Assembly (NCBI GenBank): GCA_002238765.1
Contig: MPMZ01000028.1
Location: 1 to 37,946, forward strand
Length of the DNA: 37,946 nt
Direction: 5' to 3'
Source: Nitrospira sp. bin75
Lineage (GTDB): Bacteria > Nitrospirota > Nitrospiria > Nitrospirales > UBA8639
The position numbers were made by a program, and so were the translations under genes. Numbering within the stretch: the stretch's first letter is position 1; each line of letters begins with the position of its first letter. The notes below the pieces were generated by a model that saw only the letters and a list, made by a program, of their open reading frames with translations, was not told where the DNA came from and did not search any database. Below, piece by piece: positions 27,731-36,732 of this stretch.

Positions 27731-29419
27731 TTACGATCTTTTCAGGATCCAAACGGACAGGCGAGGATTCAACGTCGCTTTTGGCAGAATCGACTTGTGC
27801 ATGCGGAAAGGCTGAACATTTTCAACAAGGTCCCCGAACACGATTTCCAACGGAACCCCCGAGACCATGGAAGAAAGCGAGTCCGGCCCGGCAAGAAACG
27901 CCAATGCGTTGGGACACAGCGCCGCACTGATCCGCGACAGGTGGTCCTGTAATGTTGCCGTGTCATCATACGAGGCAAACGGCAGCCAAGCGTATATGAC
28001 ATCGTACGTGGACACGCCGTACTCGAATGCCTCTTCAACCATGAAACGATACGCTTCTTGCCAGTCCGGCCGGTTCTTCCTGGCCAACCGGTTCCATGCC
28101 GCCTGTGCATGTTTTTGAGCATAGGCCATACGTGAATAGACGATGGTCGTGGATCGGGGCCGGTCGAAAGCCAACAAGGTGCCGATGACTCCGTCAAACC
28201 CATGAATGAGGATTTCGCCGGCTTGCCCGACTTGGACGGCCAGGCGTTGATCCTGCTCGATGAAATCGTTCAAGAAATCAGCCACAAAGGGTTGGCTCGC
28301 CAAGTCACCGATGGGCGATTCATCTTCCGGATAGAGCAGCACGGCCGAGTATGCCTCCCGTGGCGAAACCGCGGGTACGCCGTCAGGGAAAAACCCTTCC
28401 CAGGAAGTTTCCTTGCCCGCAGCCGTCTGATTGCCCGCCTGCTGTTCCAAGCGATGCGTGACGCCCCAGCTTGGCCGTTGAGCAATCTCGTGCGAGGTCC
28501 GGTGGTCAGACAAAAACAGGCGATCGGAGTCCACGGCAATACGTTTCCCGCCCGGAGCGAACCCGTGTTGATCCGGTGGCACATACGGGAGACCGGCGGC
28601 GTCATCCGGTTTGGTTACCTTGAGCACGTGACCCTGTTTGACCGTCAGGCAAATCCGGTGGTCCGTGTCCACGTAGCGCACGGGCGGATGCGGATTCGGC
28701 AGCCAATCGACCTCGTGCGACCTGGGCGGGTCCATGAAAACGGTAAAAGGATTCTCTCCGCCCCGGTGCGCAGCCGTAAAAAAATTGCTGAACAGCCCGA
28801 AGGCCGCCGCCGACGGGTACGTTGGAATGCCACGGTATTGCAGGGCACGCGGCGCATGCGGGTTCTGATCGTCATACAGCCCGCGGATCAGTTCAAATGC
28901 GGCGCTGCCTGTCCCGGGCAACAATGACTTGAACAATTCCACAACCGGCAAGTAATCAATGGCTGCCCAATGCATGGCACTCATGCAGGACATGAACCAC
29001 GCCCGGTCCCAGGTGCCATCCTCCATCACATAGAACGCGTCCTTCCGTTGACGGATCGTGGCTTGCCCTGCCTGATCGAGCACCAGATCGTCATCGGCAT
29101 AGAAGAACTCCACTTCTTCCACGGCCACACCCATGGCCCGGGAAGCCATCATGCGGAGGTCCTGCCGGGTCAGGCTTTGCCAATCGGGGCGAGTCGTCAG
29201 ATCCAGATTCATGGCGTTCACCAACCCGCCGGGCTTCAGGCCCACCCATTGTCCCCAGTCCAGGTAGAACCGGGCCGACACCAGGTGGACCATGCCGTCG
29301 GCGCGTTCGTCCCACTCACATTCATGCAGCGGGTGACCGTCGGGATCGGCCATCAGAATTCGCCGGCCCAGCGGGCCGTACACCACCACGTGGCCGGCAG
29401 CGAGTTCCTTGCACGTCAT
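27731..29419 (-). CDS. Unrecognised protein, 562 residues, with methyltransferase-like C-terminus
   Basis: The ATG at 29419 follows GGAGA, so I prefer it to a TTG at 29521 that would add 34 residues. The N-terminal 90 residues look like a beta-rich module (AAGHVVVYGPLGRRILMADP...HPLHECEWDERADGMVHL). The middle has a long segment with WAAIDYLPVVELFKSLLPG, LQYRGIPTYPSAAAFGLFSN, and VDSDRLFLSDHRTSHEIAQR. The C-terminal part contains EYGVSTYDVIYAWLPFASYD and ALCPNALAFLAGPDSLS. This layout resembles motifs post-I to III of a class I methyltransferase, although no GxGxG motif is clear. There is no signal peptide. It is divergent from the autotransporter protease. I do not recognise the family. Confidence 0.75.
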   Translation of the reverse strand: MTCKELAAGHVVVYGPLGRRILMADPDGHPLHECEWDERADGMVHLVSARFYLDWGQWVGLKPGGLVNAMNLDLTTRPDWQSLTRQDLRMMASRAMGVAVEEVEFFYADDDLVLDQAGQATIRQRKDAFYVMEDGTWDRAWFMSCMSAMHWAAIDYLPVVELFKSLLPGTGSAAFELIRGLYDDQNPHAPRALQYRGIPTYPSAAAFGLFSNFFTAAHRGGENPFTVFMDPPRSHEVDWLPNPHPPVRYVDTDHRICLTVKQGHVLKVTKPDDAAGLPYVPPDQHGFAPGGKRIAVDSDRLFLSDHRTSHEIAQRPSWGVTHRLEQQAGNQTAAGKETSWEGFFPDGVPAVSPREAYSAVLLYPEDESPIGDLASQPFVADFLNDFIEQDQRLAVQVGQAGEILIHGFDGVIGTLLAFDRPRSTTIVYSRMAYAQKHAQAAWNRLARKNRPDWQEAYRFMVEEAFEYGVSTYDVIYAWLPFASYDDTATLQDHLSRISAALCPNALAFLAGPDSLSSMVSGVPLEIVFGDLVENVQPFRMHKSILPKATLNPRLSVWILKRS

Positions 29420-29803
29420 GCTCTCCGGTGAAGCGTTCGCAACCAGGGCTTTGTTGCCTTTCAGCCCGAAACTCGACGGATTGTGAAGAATGGAGGAAAA
29501 AATCCCGGAATTGGCTTTCAAATTCCGACTCGCGCGAAAATACCTGTTGTATGAACAATCGTGGAAATACCCTTCACATCATAACGAAGACAACATGGGA
29601 AAGCGACTATTTCGGTTTGCGAACTGCGGGCTTCAATGAGTGTCTGTCTTTTGTCAGAGGGCCGTGCAGATGTCGAGCCTTTCACCTGACTTGACAGTTA
29701 TTCACATGGGTACTTGACTCACGATTCTCTGACGCTTAAGAGTAGGTGGATTTCCAGGGCTCCTTATTCACTTCATCATTCGGTCATAGCGAAAGAACAA
29801 ACG

Positions 29804-32131
29804 GTGAATACGAAAAGACTTTTCTTCTGTTTCGTGGCGGCTTGTACCGCGGCGTTGTCCGGTTGCGGCGGAGGAGGCGGCGGGGGCAACGCCGGTCCCA
29901 GTCCCATGATGCCGACCGACCCATGCATCCAGACTTCCGACTTCGGGTGCATTTCGTCATCACGATACAGTCAGGAAGTGGAAAGGCTCAGGCAGACCCA
30001 CGGGGACTCGACGGATTTTTCCAATCAACGAGGACTGGGTGCCATCAATGCGGATCAAGCCTATGCCCACCTCGAACTGGCCGAAGGCGCAACCGTGGAG
30101 CCGGGTAAAGGAGTGACCGTCGGCTTGATCGATACGGGCATTGATACGGAGCATCCCTTATTCGCAGGCGCAACCATATCGGAAGAATTCCGCGCCGGGG
30201 CGTTTGATGAACGGGGCGGGAAATTTTCTCACGGTACGGCGGTTGCCAGTGTCATCGGGGCGCAGCCCACGGAGCACGCGAATGGCTTTCACGGTGTCGC
30301 CTGGGGCGCCGACTTGCAGATGTTCGCGATTCCGTTGGCAGATCCGCCGCCGCCGGGGACTCTCTATGGACCGACGGCACCGGGCTCCTTGGGAAGTGCC
30401 GATGCAGAAGATGCCATGCTCTATCAGTACGTCTTGAGACAAAGCATGGACATTCTGAATTTGAGTTTTACGACACCGGGCCTTATCAAGGACTACACCG
30501 AACAAGACATCCGTTTCGATTTTGGTCAAACCATTGCCGCCTTGGCACAGACAGGCGTTCAAGACAAAACGATCCTTGTCTGGGCCGCAGGCAATGCGAA
30601 TGACCGGGCTTGTACGCCGGGAACTGTCAATTGCAATCGAATGGATAATATGCTTGATGCGGATTCGCCTGAGATATACGCCGGCATGGTCGCGCGAATT
30701 GCGGAATTGCAAGGGCATTCCCTTGCCGTCGCCGCCGTGGACCGGAACGGCGACATTGCCAAGTTTTCCAATCGCTGCGGCATCGCCGCCGAGTGGTGCC
30801 TCGCGGCACCCGGTGTCAATGTTTCGGTGGCCTATTTCGGCCCCAACAACGGCATCCCCGGAAGACGGGTAACCGGCACGAGCAACGGCACGTCCTTGGC
30901 CGCACCGATGGTCTCCGGCTCGCTGGCGGTGATGAAACAACTTTTTCGCGATCAACTGTCAAACACGGCACTGGTGACCCGGCTTTTCGCCACCGCTGAC
31001 AAGAGCGGCAGGTACGCGAATAGAGCAATCTACGGACAGGGCATGCTTGATCTCGGGTCGGCAGCGGCTCCCGTGGGCGTGACAGATATCGCCCTCGGCA
31101 ACACGGTCGGCAGTCCCGGAGTCAATATTCAATCGACCGGCCTCCGGCTCGGCGGCGCACTCGGCGACGGACTGGGACAGGCACTGGCGGGTCAGGAAAT
31201 TGCCGCGTTCGACAGTCTGGGGGCCCCGTTCTGGTTCAAACTTTCCGGTTTCACCGGTGCGACCCGCGGACCATCTTCATTGATACGGCTTCGCGAGTTG
31301 ACGGCGCAGTCCCCCATCACGCGACACACTGCCGGCCGACTGATGACGTTCACGCCGGCCCGAGCCGGTGGTTCGATCGAACAGGATCTGGGGTATGGGA
31401 TGCTGCGATTCGGCTACAGGGAGAGACCCGCCGGTGCCAACGGTGGGCACTTTACATTGGCGGACAACGCCACGACGTTGACCTTCACCGGGTCCAACGG
31501 CATGTCGTTCTCGACATTTACCGCGTCCGGGTTTGCGGGCAGATCGCCGACCTCGGGAGTTGCGCTCGCGTGGCGGCCGTTTGACGTGCCGGTCGGCTTC
31601 CGCGCCGGTTGGCTGGCCGAGCAGGCCACCATGTTGGGGACTATGGCAACCGGTGCGTTTGGGCAACTCTCGGCAGATGCCGCTGTGACGGGTCTTGAGA
31701 CAAGTTTCGAGATCGGCCGCTGGCACCTTGCCGCAGATGCCGAGATCGGCAAGGCACACCCGCAGGTTCGCGGCGGCATCATAACCCGTATGTCCTCCTT
31801 GACCACCAGCGCCTTTGCCTTCAACGCCACGCGTCAATTGGCAAACGGTGGCTTGTTCCGCATCGTGCTCTCACAGCCTTTGCGCGTGGAAGGAGGCCGG
31901 GCCGCCCTCTCCGTTCCGACCGGCCGCACCAAGGACGGAGCCGTGCTGCGACAATCGGTATCGGCTTCGGTTGCACCGTCCGGCCGGCAGATCGATGTTT
32001 CGGCGCAATGGTATTACCCGCTGGTCAATGGCGAATTGCGTTTCGATGCGGCTTGGATGCACAACCCGGGCCATAATGCGAACGTGGACCCGGCAGTACG
32101 CTTCTTGGCGGGGTGGCAATTCGAGTTTTAG
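29804..32131 (+). CDS. Subtilisin-family (S8) lipoprotein autotransporter, SphB1/NalP-like
   Basis: From the GTG at 29804 the protein (775 residues) has a signal peptide ending in the lipobox ALSGC with Cys21, then a glycine run. An S8 protease domain carries Asp110 (GVTVGLIDTGID), His143 (KFSHGTAVASV) and Ser364 (GTSNGTSLAAPMVSG). The last 260 residues are Gly/Ala-rich alternating strands ending in FLAGWQFEF, with a terminal Phe as in outer-membrane autotransporter barrels. A lipidated subtilisin passenger followed by a barrel is the plan of SphB1 and NalP, which process other surface proteins. An earlier TTG (29714) would add 30 residues before the signal peptide and is unlikely. It is divergent from a 562-residue protein of unknown role. 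Confidence 0.88.
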   Translation: MNTKRLFFCFVAACTAALSGCGGGGGGGNAGPSPMMPTDPCIQTSDFGCISSSRYSQEVERLRQTHGDSTDFSNQRGLGAINADQAYAHLELAEGATVEPGKGVTVGLIDTGIDTEHPLFAGATISEEFRAGAFDERGGKFSHGTAVASVIGAQPTEHANGFHGVAWGADLQMFAIPLADPPPPGTLYGPTAPGSLGSADAEDAMLYQYVLRQSMDILNLSFTTPGLIKDYTEQDIRFDFGQTIAALAQTGVQDKTILVWAAGNANDRACTPGTVNCNRMDNMLDADSPEIYAGMVARIAELQGHSLAVAAVDRNGDIAKFSNRCGIAAEWCLAAPGVNVSVAYFGPNNGIPGRRVTGTSNGTSLAAPMVSGSLAVMKQLFRDQLSNTALVTRLFATADKSGRYANRAIYGQGMLDLGSAAAPVGVTDIALGNTVGSPGVNIQSTGLRLGGALGDGLGQALAGQEIAAFDSLGAPFWFKLSGFTGATRGPSSLIRLRELTAQSPITRHTAGRLMTFTPARAGGSIEQDLGYGMLRFGYRERPAGANGGHFTLADNATTLTFTGSNGMSFSTFTASGFAGRSPTSGVALAWRPFDVPVGFRAGWLAEQATMLGTMATGAFGQLSADAAVTGLETSFEIGRWHLAADAEIGKAHPQVRGGIITRMSSLTTSAFAFNATRQLANGGLFRIVLSQPLRVEGGRAALSVPTGRTKDGAVLRQSVSASVAPSGRQIDVSAQWYYPLVNGELRFDAAWMHNPGHNANVDPAVRFLAGWQFEF

Positions 32132-32286
32132 GTAGGAACTGACGAAGACGGCAGGTTTGAGCCTACCAGTTATTGCTTACATCTCATTGATCGCCAGATC
32201 AATGAGATCGTGGATTTTTATGACTGGTCGGTCGGGTCGTCACTCATGCATAGATTTCTCATTCCAAGTAGCCTCCTATGCTTGTC

Positions 32287-32700
32287 CTAGAAGTTTTTAG
32301 TGATCCTCGTTGAATATACTTTTCCCCGTGGCTTGTCGATTAGTGCCTTGTTTGTGAAATCCTGCTGCAAGTCATGATCATTTGAATACAGTAAACGGGC
32401 TTGACTGACCTGGGCCAACGCAATTATGTGCGGATCATCTGATTTACAGGTGCCGCTCTCTGCTAACCGTGCGGTCCTATCGTTGATTTCTTGATCATTG
32501 AAGCGTTTTGCCCGCCCTGATTTAATTGCTTCTCCGAACTAATTTTTGAAGCGTTGATCTTTAAGTTCTTTCGATAACTTACCGCCGACGACCAGTTGTC
32601 CGCTTCCTGAGTTGATCCACTTGAAGAACTCTTTACCAGCCGCCGGGCAATTGGTTCCGAATACCTGATGTACTACATTATTGTCGAGAATTGCACACAC
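32287..32700 (-). pseudogene. PIN-domain nuclease gene interrupted by one in-frame TAG
   Basis: This 137-codon frame starts at a GTG that shares one base with the ATPase stop (TAGTG). It encodes CAILDNNVVHQVFG (Asp6), VVGGKLSKELKDQRFKN, then a TAG at 32539-32541 (codon 54), then FGEAIKSGRAKRFNDQEI, SDDPHIIALAQVSQARLLYS and NDHDLQQDF. The PIN acidic residues are in LDNN, SDDPH and NDHD. Coding continues in the same frame across the stop, so a single nonsense change (TGG or CAG to TAG) is the simplest reading. It forms a two-gene unit with the ATPase. The interval 32132-32286 between it and the autotransporter has no gene. Confidence 0.8.
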
Positions 32701-34061
32701 TAGAAGAGTCCCAACGACCTTTCCGTCTCGTCCATGAAGAATTTTCGGTAGCTCTGCGGTGCATTCAGGACATTGCCCTCTTTATCCAGTCGCAGAGAAT
32801 GAATACGAACATCCAAGTCGCCACGCTCGAAGAATAGAATAGAAACGTCATCGGGTTTTAATTTTGTCTTGCCATCGCGAACATCCATACGCACCCGGTC
32901 AAGCAGGTGGTCACTATGGGTCTCGACTACCAATTGACACTCCGAATTGGCAGTTTGACAAAACAGGCTGCCCAGAGCTGCCTGGGCACTGGGATGAAGA
33001 TGTACTTCCGGTTGCTGTAATAAAAACATGGGTGGTACATCCTGGCGTAGCAACTCAGTCACAACAGGCAACACTTGGCTGACGCCATAGCCAACATCAA
33101 TCAGGTTACGATGTAGCCCCATCGATTTGCTCCCAAATTTTCTGACCTGCACTTGAAATGGCCCACTCTCTTTTTGCCCCAGAGGCTTAACCGATATTTC
33201 ATCGAAAAGACCGGCTGACTGCCCAAATTTCTCAAGCGAAACCTTTAGTGCTTTCCATTGTTGCTTGTTCTGAAAATGCACGTTGGCGAGATACATGGGA
33301 ATGTAATCGCCAACTGAATCCCGTGTCGGGCGAGAAGGATCGTAGGTCCTATGCGGTTTTGAACGGACTGGAGCGCTGGCATATGGGCGCCATGTTGTAT
33401 CGCCAAACATCGGCATCCTAATTCTGACAATCTCATCAAAGAGTTTCCAATCTTCATCTGTTGGTTGAGTAGATTAACCTAATGACAAAAACTTAAATTC
33501 ACCGTCTTTCTTTCTACTTTGTGTCAAATGCCTTAACTCTAATAGAAGGAAAAAAATAGATGATATCGAGTGAGCTTCTCCAAGCGTACTGATGGCAACA
33601 GGCACTTCCCACTGCCACGCGCCGTTTGGTGTACCAAGGCCAACCTGCTGAGACTGGTCTTTCTCTTGAAATTCAACCCAGGCATCTTCGTTGTGGGATA
33701 GATGTATTCTTACAGGAACCGGCACAGTTCCTTTCTTTCCGAACGTAACCCTGAAGCGATGGTGAACATCCATTTCTCCTCTGCCCCTGTATGCATAACC
33801 AAATACAGCATCAAACCTATCCGCTCGACCACCTCTTCCACCTCGATGGTGAGCGATTTCGTCAAAACTGCCGAGATCATACGGATCCTCCTTGAAATCA
33901 GGGATGAGCCCCTGACATGCAATATCCCACAGTGCTCGGATCATCGCCATGAAAGAAGTTTTGCCGGTGCTGTTCTCGCCCACGAGCAGGGTCAAGGGTG
34001 CTAGACGTGCGGTCTGCTCTTCCCGAAAGCAGCGGAAATTTTCAAGTGTAATGCTATCCAC
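32700..34061 (-). pseudogene. AAA (OLD/SMC-like) ATPase with DUF3696-like C-terminus, one in-frame TAA
   Basis: The gene of 453 codons starts MDSITLENFRCFREEQ with Walker A GENSTGKTS (about 28-36). The frame is stopped once, at TAA 33474-33476 (codon 196), and then continues in the same frame for 19 codons (STQPTDEDWKLFDEIVRIR) before the next ATG. Beyond it are LIDVGYGVSQVLPVVTELL (signature-like), FLLQQPEVHLHPSAQ (Walker B), VETHSDHLLDRVR (H-loop) and a C-terminal IHSLRLDKEGNVLNAP with FFMDE, as in DUF3696. Such ATPases are common in prophage and defence loci. The nonsense codon splits it into 195 and at least 238 residues, so it is probably inactive unless read through. Confidence 0.85.
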
Positions 34062-34220
34062 AGGACTGATGCTCCTTAGGTTGACGCGGGAATTCTGAGG
34101 ACAGTTTACTCAACCCATCTTAACATTTTGGCCTTAACACTTGAGCGTATAAACTTGGCAAAATTGGCCTCAAATCTCAGTGTGAGTCCAAGTCAAGATA
34201 CTCCAATGAAAACGTGACGC

Positions 34221-35579
34221 TCACTCACGAACCTGTCCCGAGCCATACACAACATATTTGGAGCAGGTCAGATCTTCGAGCCCCATGGGGCCTCGAGCAT
34301 GAATCCGCGTCGTGCTGATGCCTATTTCCGCACCCAAGCCGAATTGATAGCCGTCATTGAGGCGTGACGAGGCATTGACCATCACGGCCCCGGCATCGAC
34401 TTCCTGCAGGAACCTCATGGCACGTCCGTAGTCCTTGGTCACGATGACTTCGGTATGCCGGGACCCATACGTCCGGATGTGATCCATGGCCTCATCCATA
34501 TCCTTCACCACTTTGACGGCCAAGGTCAGGGCGAGAAACTCCTGACCATAATCCTCTTCCGTCACGCTTTGGGCCTCGGGAATATATTGACGGGTTTTTT
34601 CACAGCCGCGTATTTCCACGTTGGCCTCGGTCAGGGCCTTACCCGCCTTCGGCAAGAAAGTTCTGGCAATGTTGTTATGAACCAATAAGGTCTCCATGGC
34701 ATTGCACGTGGAGGGCCGTTGAACCTTGGCGTTGACACTAATGGCTTCAGCCATCTTGAGATCAGCATCGGCATCGATATAGGTGTGGCAGACGCCTTTA
34801 TCATGCTTGATCACCGGGATGGTCGAGTTTTCGGTTACGAGTTGCATCAGTGACTCCCCGCCCCGTGGAATAATCAAATCGACGAATTGATCCTGCTTCA
34901 GCAGTTCCAGTACCGCCTCCCGTTCGGTGCGTTCGACCAGGGAAATAGCCCCTTCGGGAATACCGGCTTTTTGACCGGCTTCGGATAACACGCGGGCAAT
35001 GGCCATATTGGAATGAATGGCTTCCGACCCGCCTCGAAGCACGCAGACGTTCCCGGATTTGAGACACAGTGCCGCGGCATCGGCCGTGACGTTCGGGCGG
35101 GATTCGTAAATGATCCCGATAACTCCGATAGGCACGCGGATTCGTCCAACCTTCATGCCATTGGGCCGTTCCTGCATGCCTGATGATTGACCAACGGGAT
35201 CGCGTAACTTGGCAATTTGCCGCAGCCCGTCCGCCATGTCCTGCACGCGCTCGGGAGTCAGTCGAAGGCGGTCAGCCATGGCCTCCCGGCCATTACTCGT
35301 GTCAAAGGCTTCAAGATCTTTCTCGTTTTCTTCCAGGAGCGTGTCCGTGGCTTCTTCCAACCCTTCGGCCATGGCCACCAGAGCCTCATTCTTGACCGAT
35401 GCCTGCAGCCGACTCAGTTGGGGAGCGGCGGCTCGTGCCCGTTCCAAAAGCGCACGAAGATACGTCGGGGTATCGACAATCTCTTCTTCGACGATCTCTT
35501 CCTCGGGACTATCAACGGGTTCCGTCGACTCGTCTATCTCTTCTTCGTTCAGTTCTTCTTGGGTTTCTTTAGTGCTCAT
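34221..35579 (-). CDS. proA: Gamma-glutamyl phosphate reductase (ProA) with acidic N-terminal extension
   Basis: ProA reduces gamma-glutamyl phosphate to glutamate semialdehyde in proline synthesis. The protein shows GVIGIIYESRPNVTADAAALCLKSGNVCVLRGG, LIIPRGGESLMQLV, KHDKGVCHTYIDADAD and the catalytic Cys in RPSTCNAMETLL. The C-terminal part has ASSRLNDGYQFGLGAEIGIS and GPMGLEDLTCSKYV. The family is about 415-420 residues; here 452, because of an N-terminal tail in which 17 of the first 38 residues are acidic. The tail is in frame behind a good ribosome binding site (GGAGAAC before ATG). No proB is adjacent. It overlaps no neighbour; the ATPase lies 160 bases downstream. Confidence 0.96.
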   Translation of the reverse strand: MSTKETQEELNEEEIDESTEPVDSPEEEIVEEEIVDTPTYLRALLERARAAAPQLSRLQASVKNEALVAMAEGLEEATDTLLEENEKDLEAFDTSNGREAMADRLRLTPERVQDMADGLRQIAKLRDPVGQSSGMQERPNGMKVGRIRVPIGVIGIIYESRPNVTADAAALCLKSGNVCVLRGGSEAIHSNMAIARVLSEAGQKAGIPEGAISLVERTEREAVLELLKQDQFVDLIIPRGGESLMQLVTENSTIPVIKHDKGVCHTYIDADADLKMAEAISVNAKVQRPSTCNAMETLLVHNNIARTFLPKAGKALTEANVEIRGCEKTRQYIPEAQSVTEEDYGQEFLALTLAVKVVKDMDEAMDHIRTYGSRHTEVIVTKDYGRAMRFLQEVDAGAVMVNASSRLNDGYQFGLGAEIGISTTRIHARGPMGLEDLTCSKYVVYGSGQVRE

Positions 35580-35604
35580 GTTCTCCAGCCTTTACAATAT
35601 AAAA

Positions 35605-35618
35605 ATTTGATCTCAAAT
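35605..35618. promoter_or_regulatory. Perfect inverted repeat ATTTGA-TC-TCAAAT upstream of proA
   Basis: The arms are exact complements around two bases, 26-39 bases before the proA start codon. The spacer is too short for an FNR/CRP-type box, and a TATATT -10-like element is near it on the minus strand. It may be an operator for proA. Confidence 0.3.
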
Positions 35619-35762
35619 CGAGAATACCCACGCGTCATGAATCCGGTCAAGACAGGTGAAACCATTTCCTTGATTTTCCGCATGCAATCCTGCTACACAT
35701 GGTGCCGCTGTTACTTCAGCAACCATACAATTTCCGCCTCCTCCATCGCGATCTCACCTTGT

Positions 35763-35838
35763 GCCGAGGTAGCTCAGTTGGCAGAGCACAGCCCTGAAAA
35801 GGCTGGTGTCGGCAGTTCGATTCTGCCCCTCGGCACCA
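35763..35838 (+). tRNA. tRNA-Phe (anticodon GAA)
   Basis: The 76-base cloverleaf is complete. The acceptor GCCGAGG pairs with CCTCGGC, followed by A73 and an encoded CCA. The D arm is GCTCAGTTGGCAGAGC. The anticodon stem is CAGCC-CTGAAAA-GGCTG with anticodon GAA, the variable loop is TGTCG, and the T arm is GGCAG-TTCGATT-CTGCC. T8 and the TTCGA loop are conserved. Phe is therefore certain. It stands alone; tRNA genes often mark the edge of integrated DNA, and accessory genes begin just downstream. Confidence 0.97.
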
Positions 35839-36007
35839 TATTTCTTTTTCCTGCACTCTAACTCAGACTTCATTCCCTGCACGGTCCACGTCCCGGAACG
35901 GTCCAGACCGTATTGCAAAGGCAGAATGCTGTCCGTGCGATTCACGCCCAAAACTCAAAAAGATTGCAGAAAGAGCTGAAACAGCTTGTTTTTGTATGTG
36001 AATATAG

Positions 36008-36084
36008 CGTCAACTTACCGTCACTATATTGACATTATTTCAATTTATGTCATATTTACTGGGATTAATGTCAATTTAATGTCA
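36008..36084 (+). promoter_or_regulatory. Array of phased TGTCA/CGTCA motifs upstream of the next gene
   Basis: CGTCA at 36008, CGTCA at 36019, TGACA (reverse orientation, part of TTGACA) at 36030, then TGTCA at 36048, 36069 and 36080. Steps are 11, 11, 18, 21 and 11 bases, close to multiples of a helical turn. The array is in AT-rich DNA and ends 12 bases before the ATG at 36097. It looks like a cooperative operator with a promoter (TTGACA at 36029) inside it. Confidence 0.45.
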
Positions 36085-36096
36085 GCCACAAGAAAC

Positions 36097-36672
36097 ATGA
36101 TGGATAAATTAAAACTTCGTGTAAAAGCCTCTGATTATGAGCTTGAAGCCGAAGGCTCCCGGGATTTCCTCAACGAGCAATACGAGGCATTCAAGCAACT
36201 CCTTGAAGACGTGACACAAAAACCTGTTGCGTCCAGGTCACGGGAGAAAATTGATATTCCGTCACAACGTGCATCGAAAACACCTCCCCTGCCGGAAAAG
36301 AAGACAGTTGAACCTTTAAATTCCCAGACCAAATCTTTTCAGAAATTGTTGGTGTGGAACGACCGAACCCAACGGGTGAAGAGTACGGTCCTCCCGGATG
36401 GCCCGACGAGAATAGCCGATACGGTCCTGCTACTCTTATTGGGATATCGCGAACTTCGAGGGCTAAATCAGATATCCGCGCTGCTTCTGAATCAGGGGCT
36501 CAAATCCGCAGGCTTAGACGACTACCGCCTAGACCGGGAACTGGCCCCGTATCTGAAAGCCAGGCTGGTTCTACGTTCCGGCACCGGAAAAGGCAGCCGC
36601 TATCGTCTCACCACCCGCGGCGTCAAAAGAGCCCAGGAACTCGTCCAAACCCTGTCCGCGCTGATCCCCTGA
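36097..36672 (+). CDS. Unrecognised protein with a probable C-terminal winged helix, 191 residues
   Basis: I start at the ATG pair 36097/36100. An earlier ATG at 35986 would add 37 AT-coded residues translated from the operator array and is unlikely. The N-terminus KLKLRVKASDYELEAEGSRD followed by EQYEAFKQLLED is a recognisable opening of some small proteins of unknown function. The middle is a proline-rich linker (about 50-85). The C-terminal 100 residues (VLLLLLGYRELRGLNQISAL, then TGKGSRYRLTTRGVKRAQELV) look like a winged-helix DNA-binding domain. It could regulate itself through the TGTCA array. Confidence 0.65.
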   Translation: MMDKLKLRVKASDYELEAEGSRDFLNEQYEAFKQLLEDVTQKPVASRSREKIDIPSQRASKTPPLPEKKTVEPLNSQTKSFQKLLVWNDRTQRVKSTVLPDGPTRIADTVLLLLLGYRELRGLNQISALLLNQGLKSAGLDDYRLDRELAPYLKARLVLRSGTGKGSRYRLTTRGVKRAQELVQTLSALIP

Positions 36673-36698
36673 CCCCTCCCCTAACCCGACAATCCCAC

Positions 36699-36727
36699 TT
36701 GATACTCGTACCGGAACACAGTACAGT
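36699..36727 (+). promoter_or_regulatory. higBA promoter with a dyad in the spacer
   Basis: TTGATA at 36699-36704 and TACAGT at 36722-36727 are 17 bases apart. An imperfect dyad ACTCGTAC...GTACAGT runs from 36704 to 36727 and fits a HigA operator. The ATG at 36733 lies five bases after the -10 box, so transcription should start at about the first codon. Confidence 0.5.
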
Positions 36728-36732
36728 TTCTT

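Noticed and set aside
32287-34061. Frameshift as the cause of the split ATPase
   Set aside because: The two parts are in the same frame with 19 codons between the TAA and the next ATG, so a single stop codon suffices.
35986-36096. N-terminal extension MFLYVNIASTYRHYI of the winged-helix gene
   Set aside because: It would be encoded by the AT-rich operator array; the ATG pair at 36097/36100 is followed by a normal protein start.
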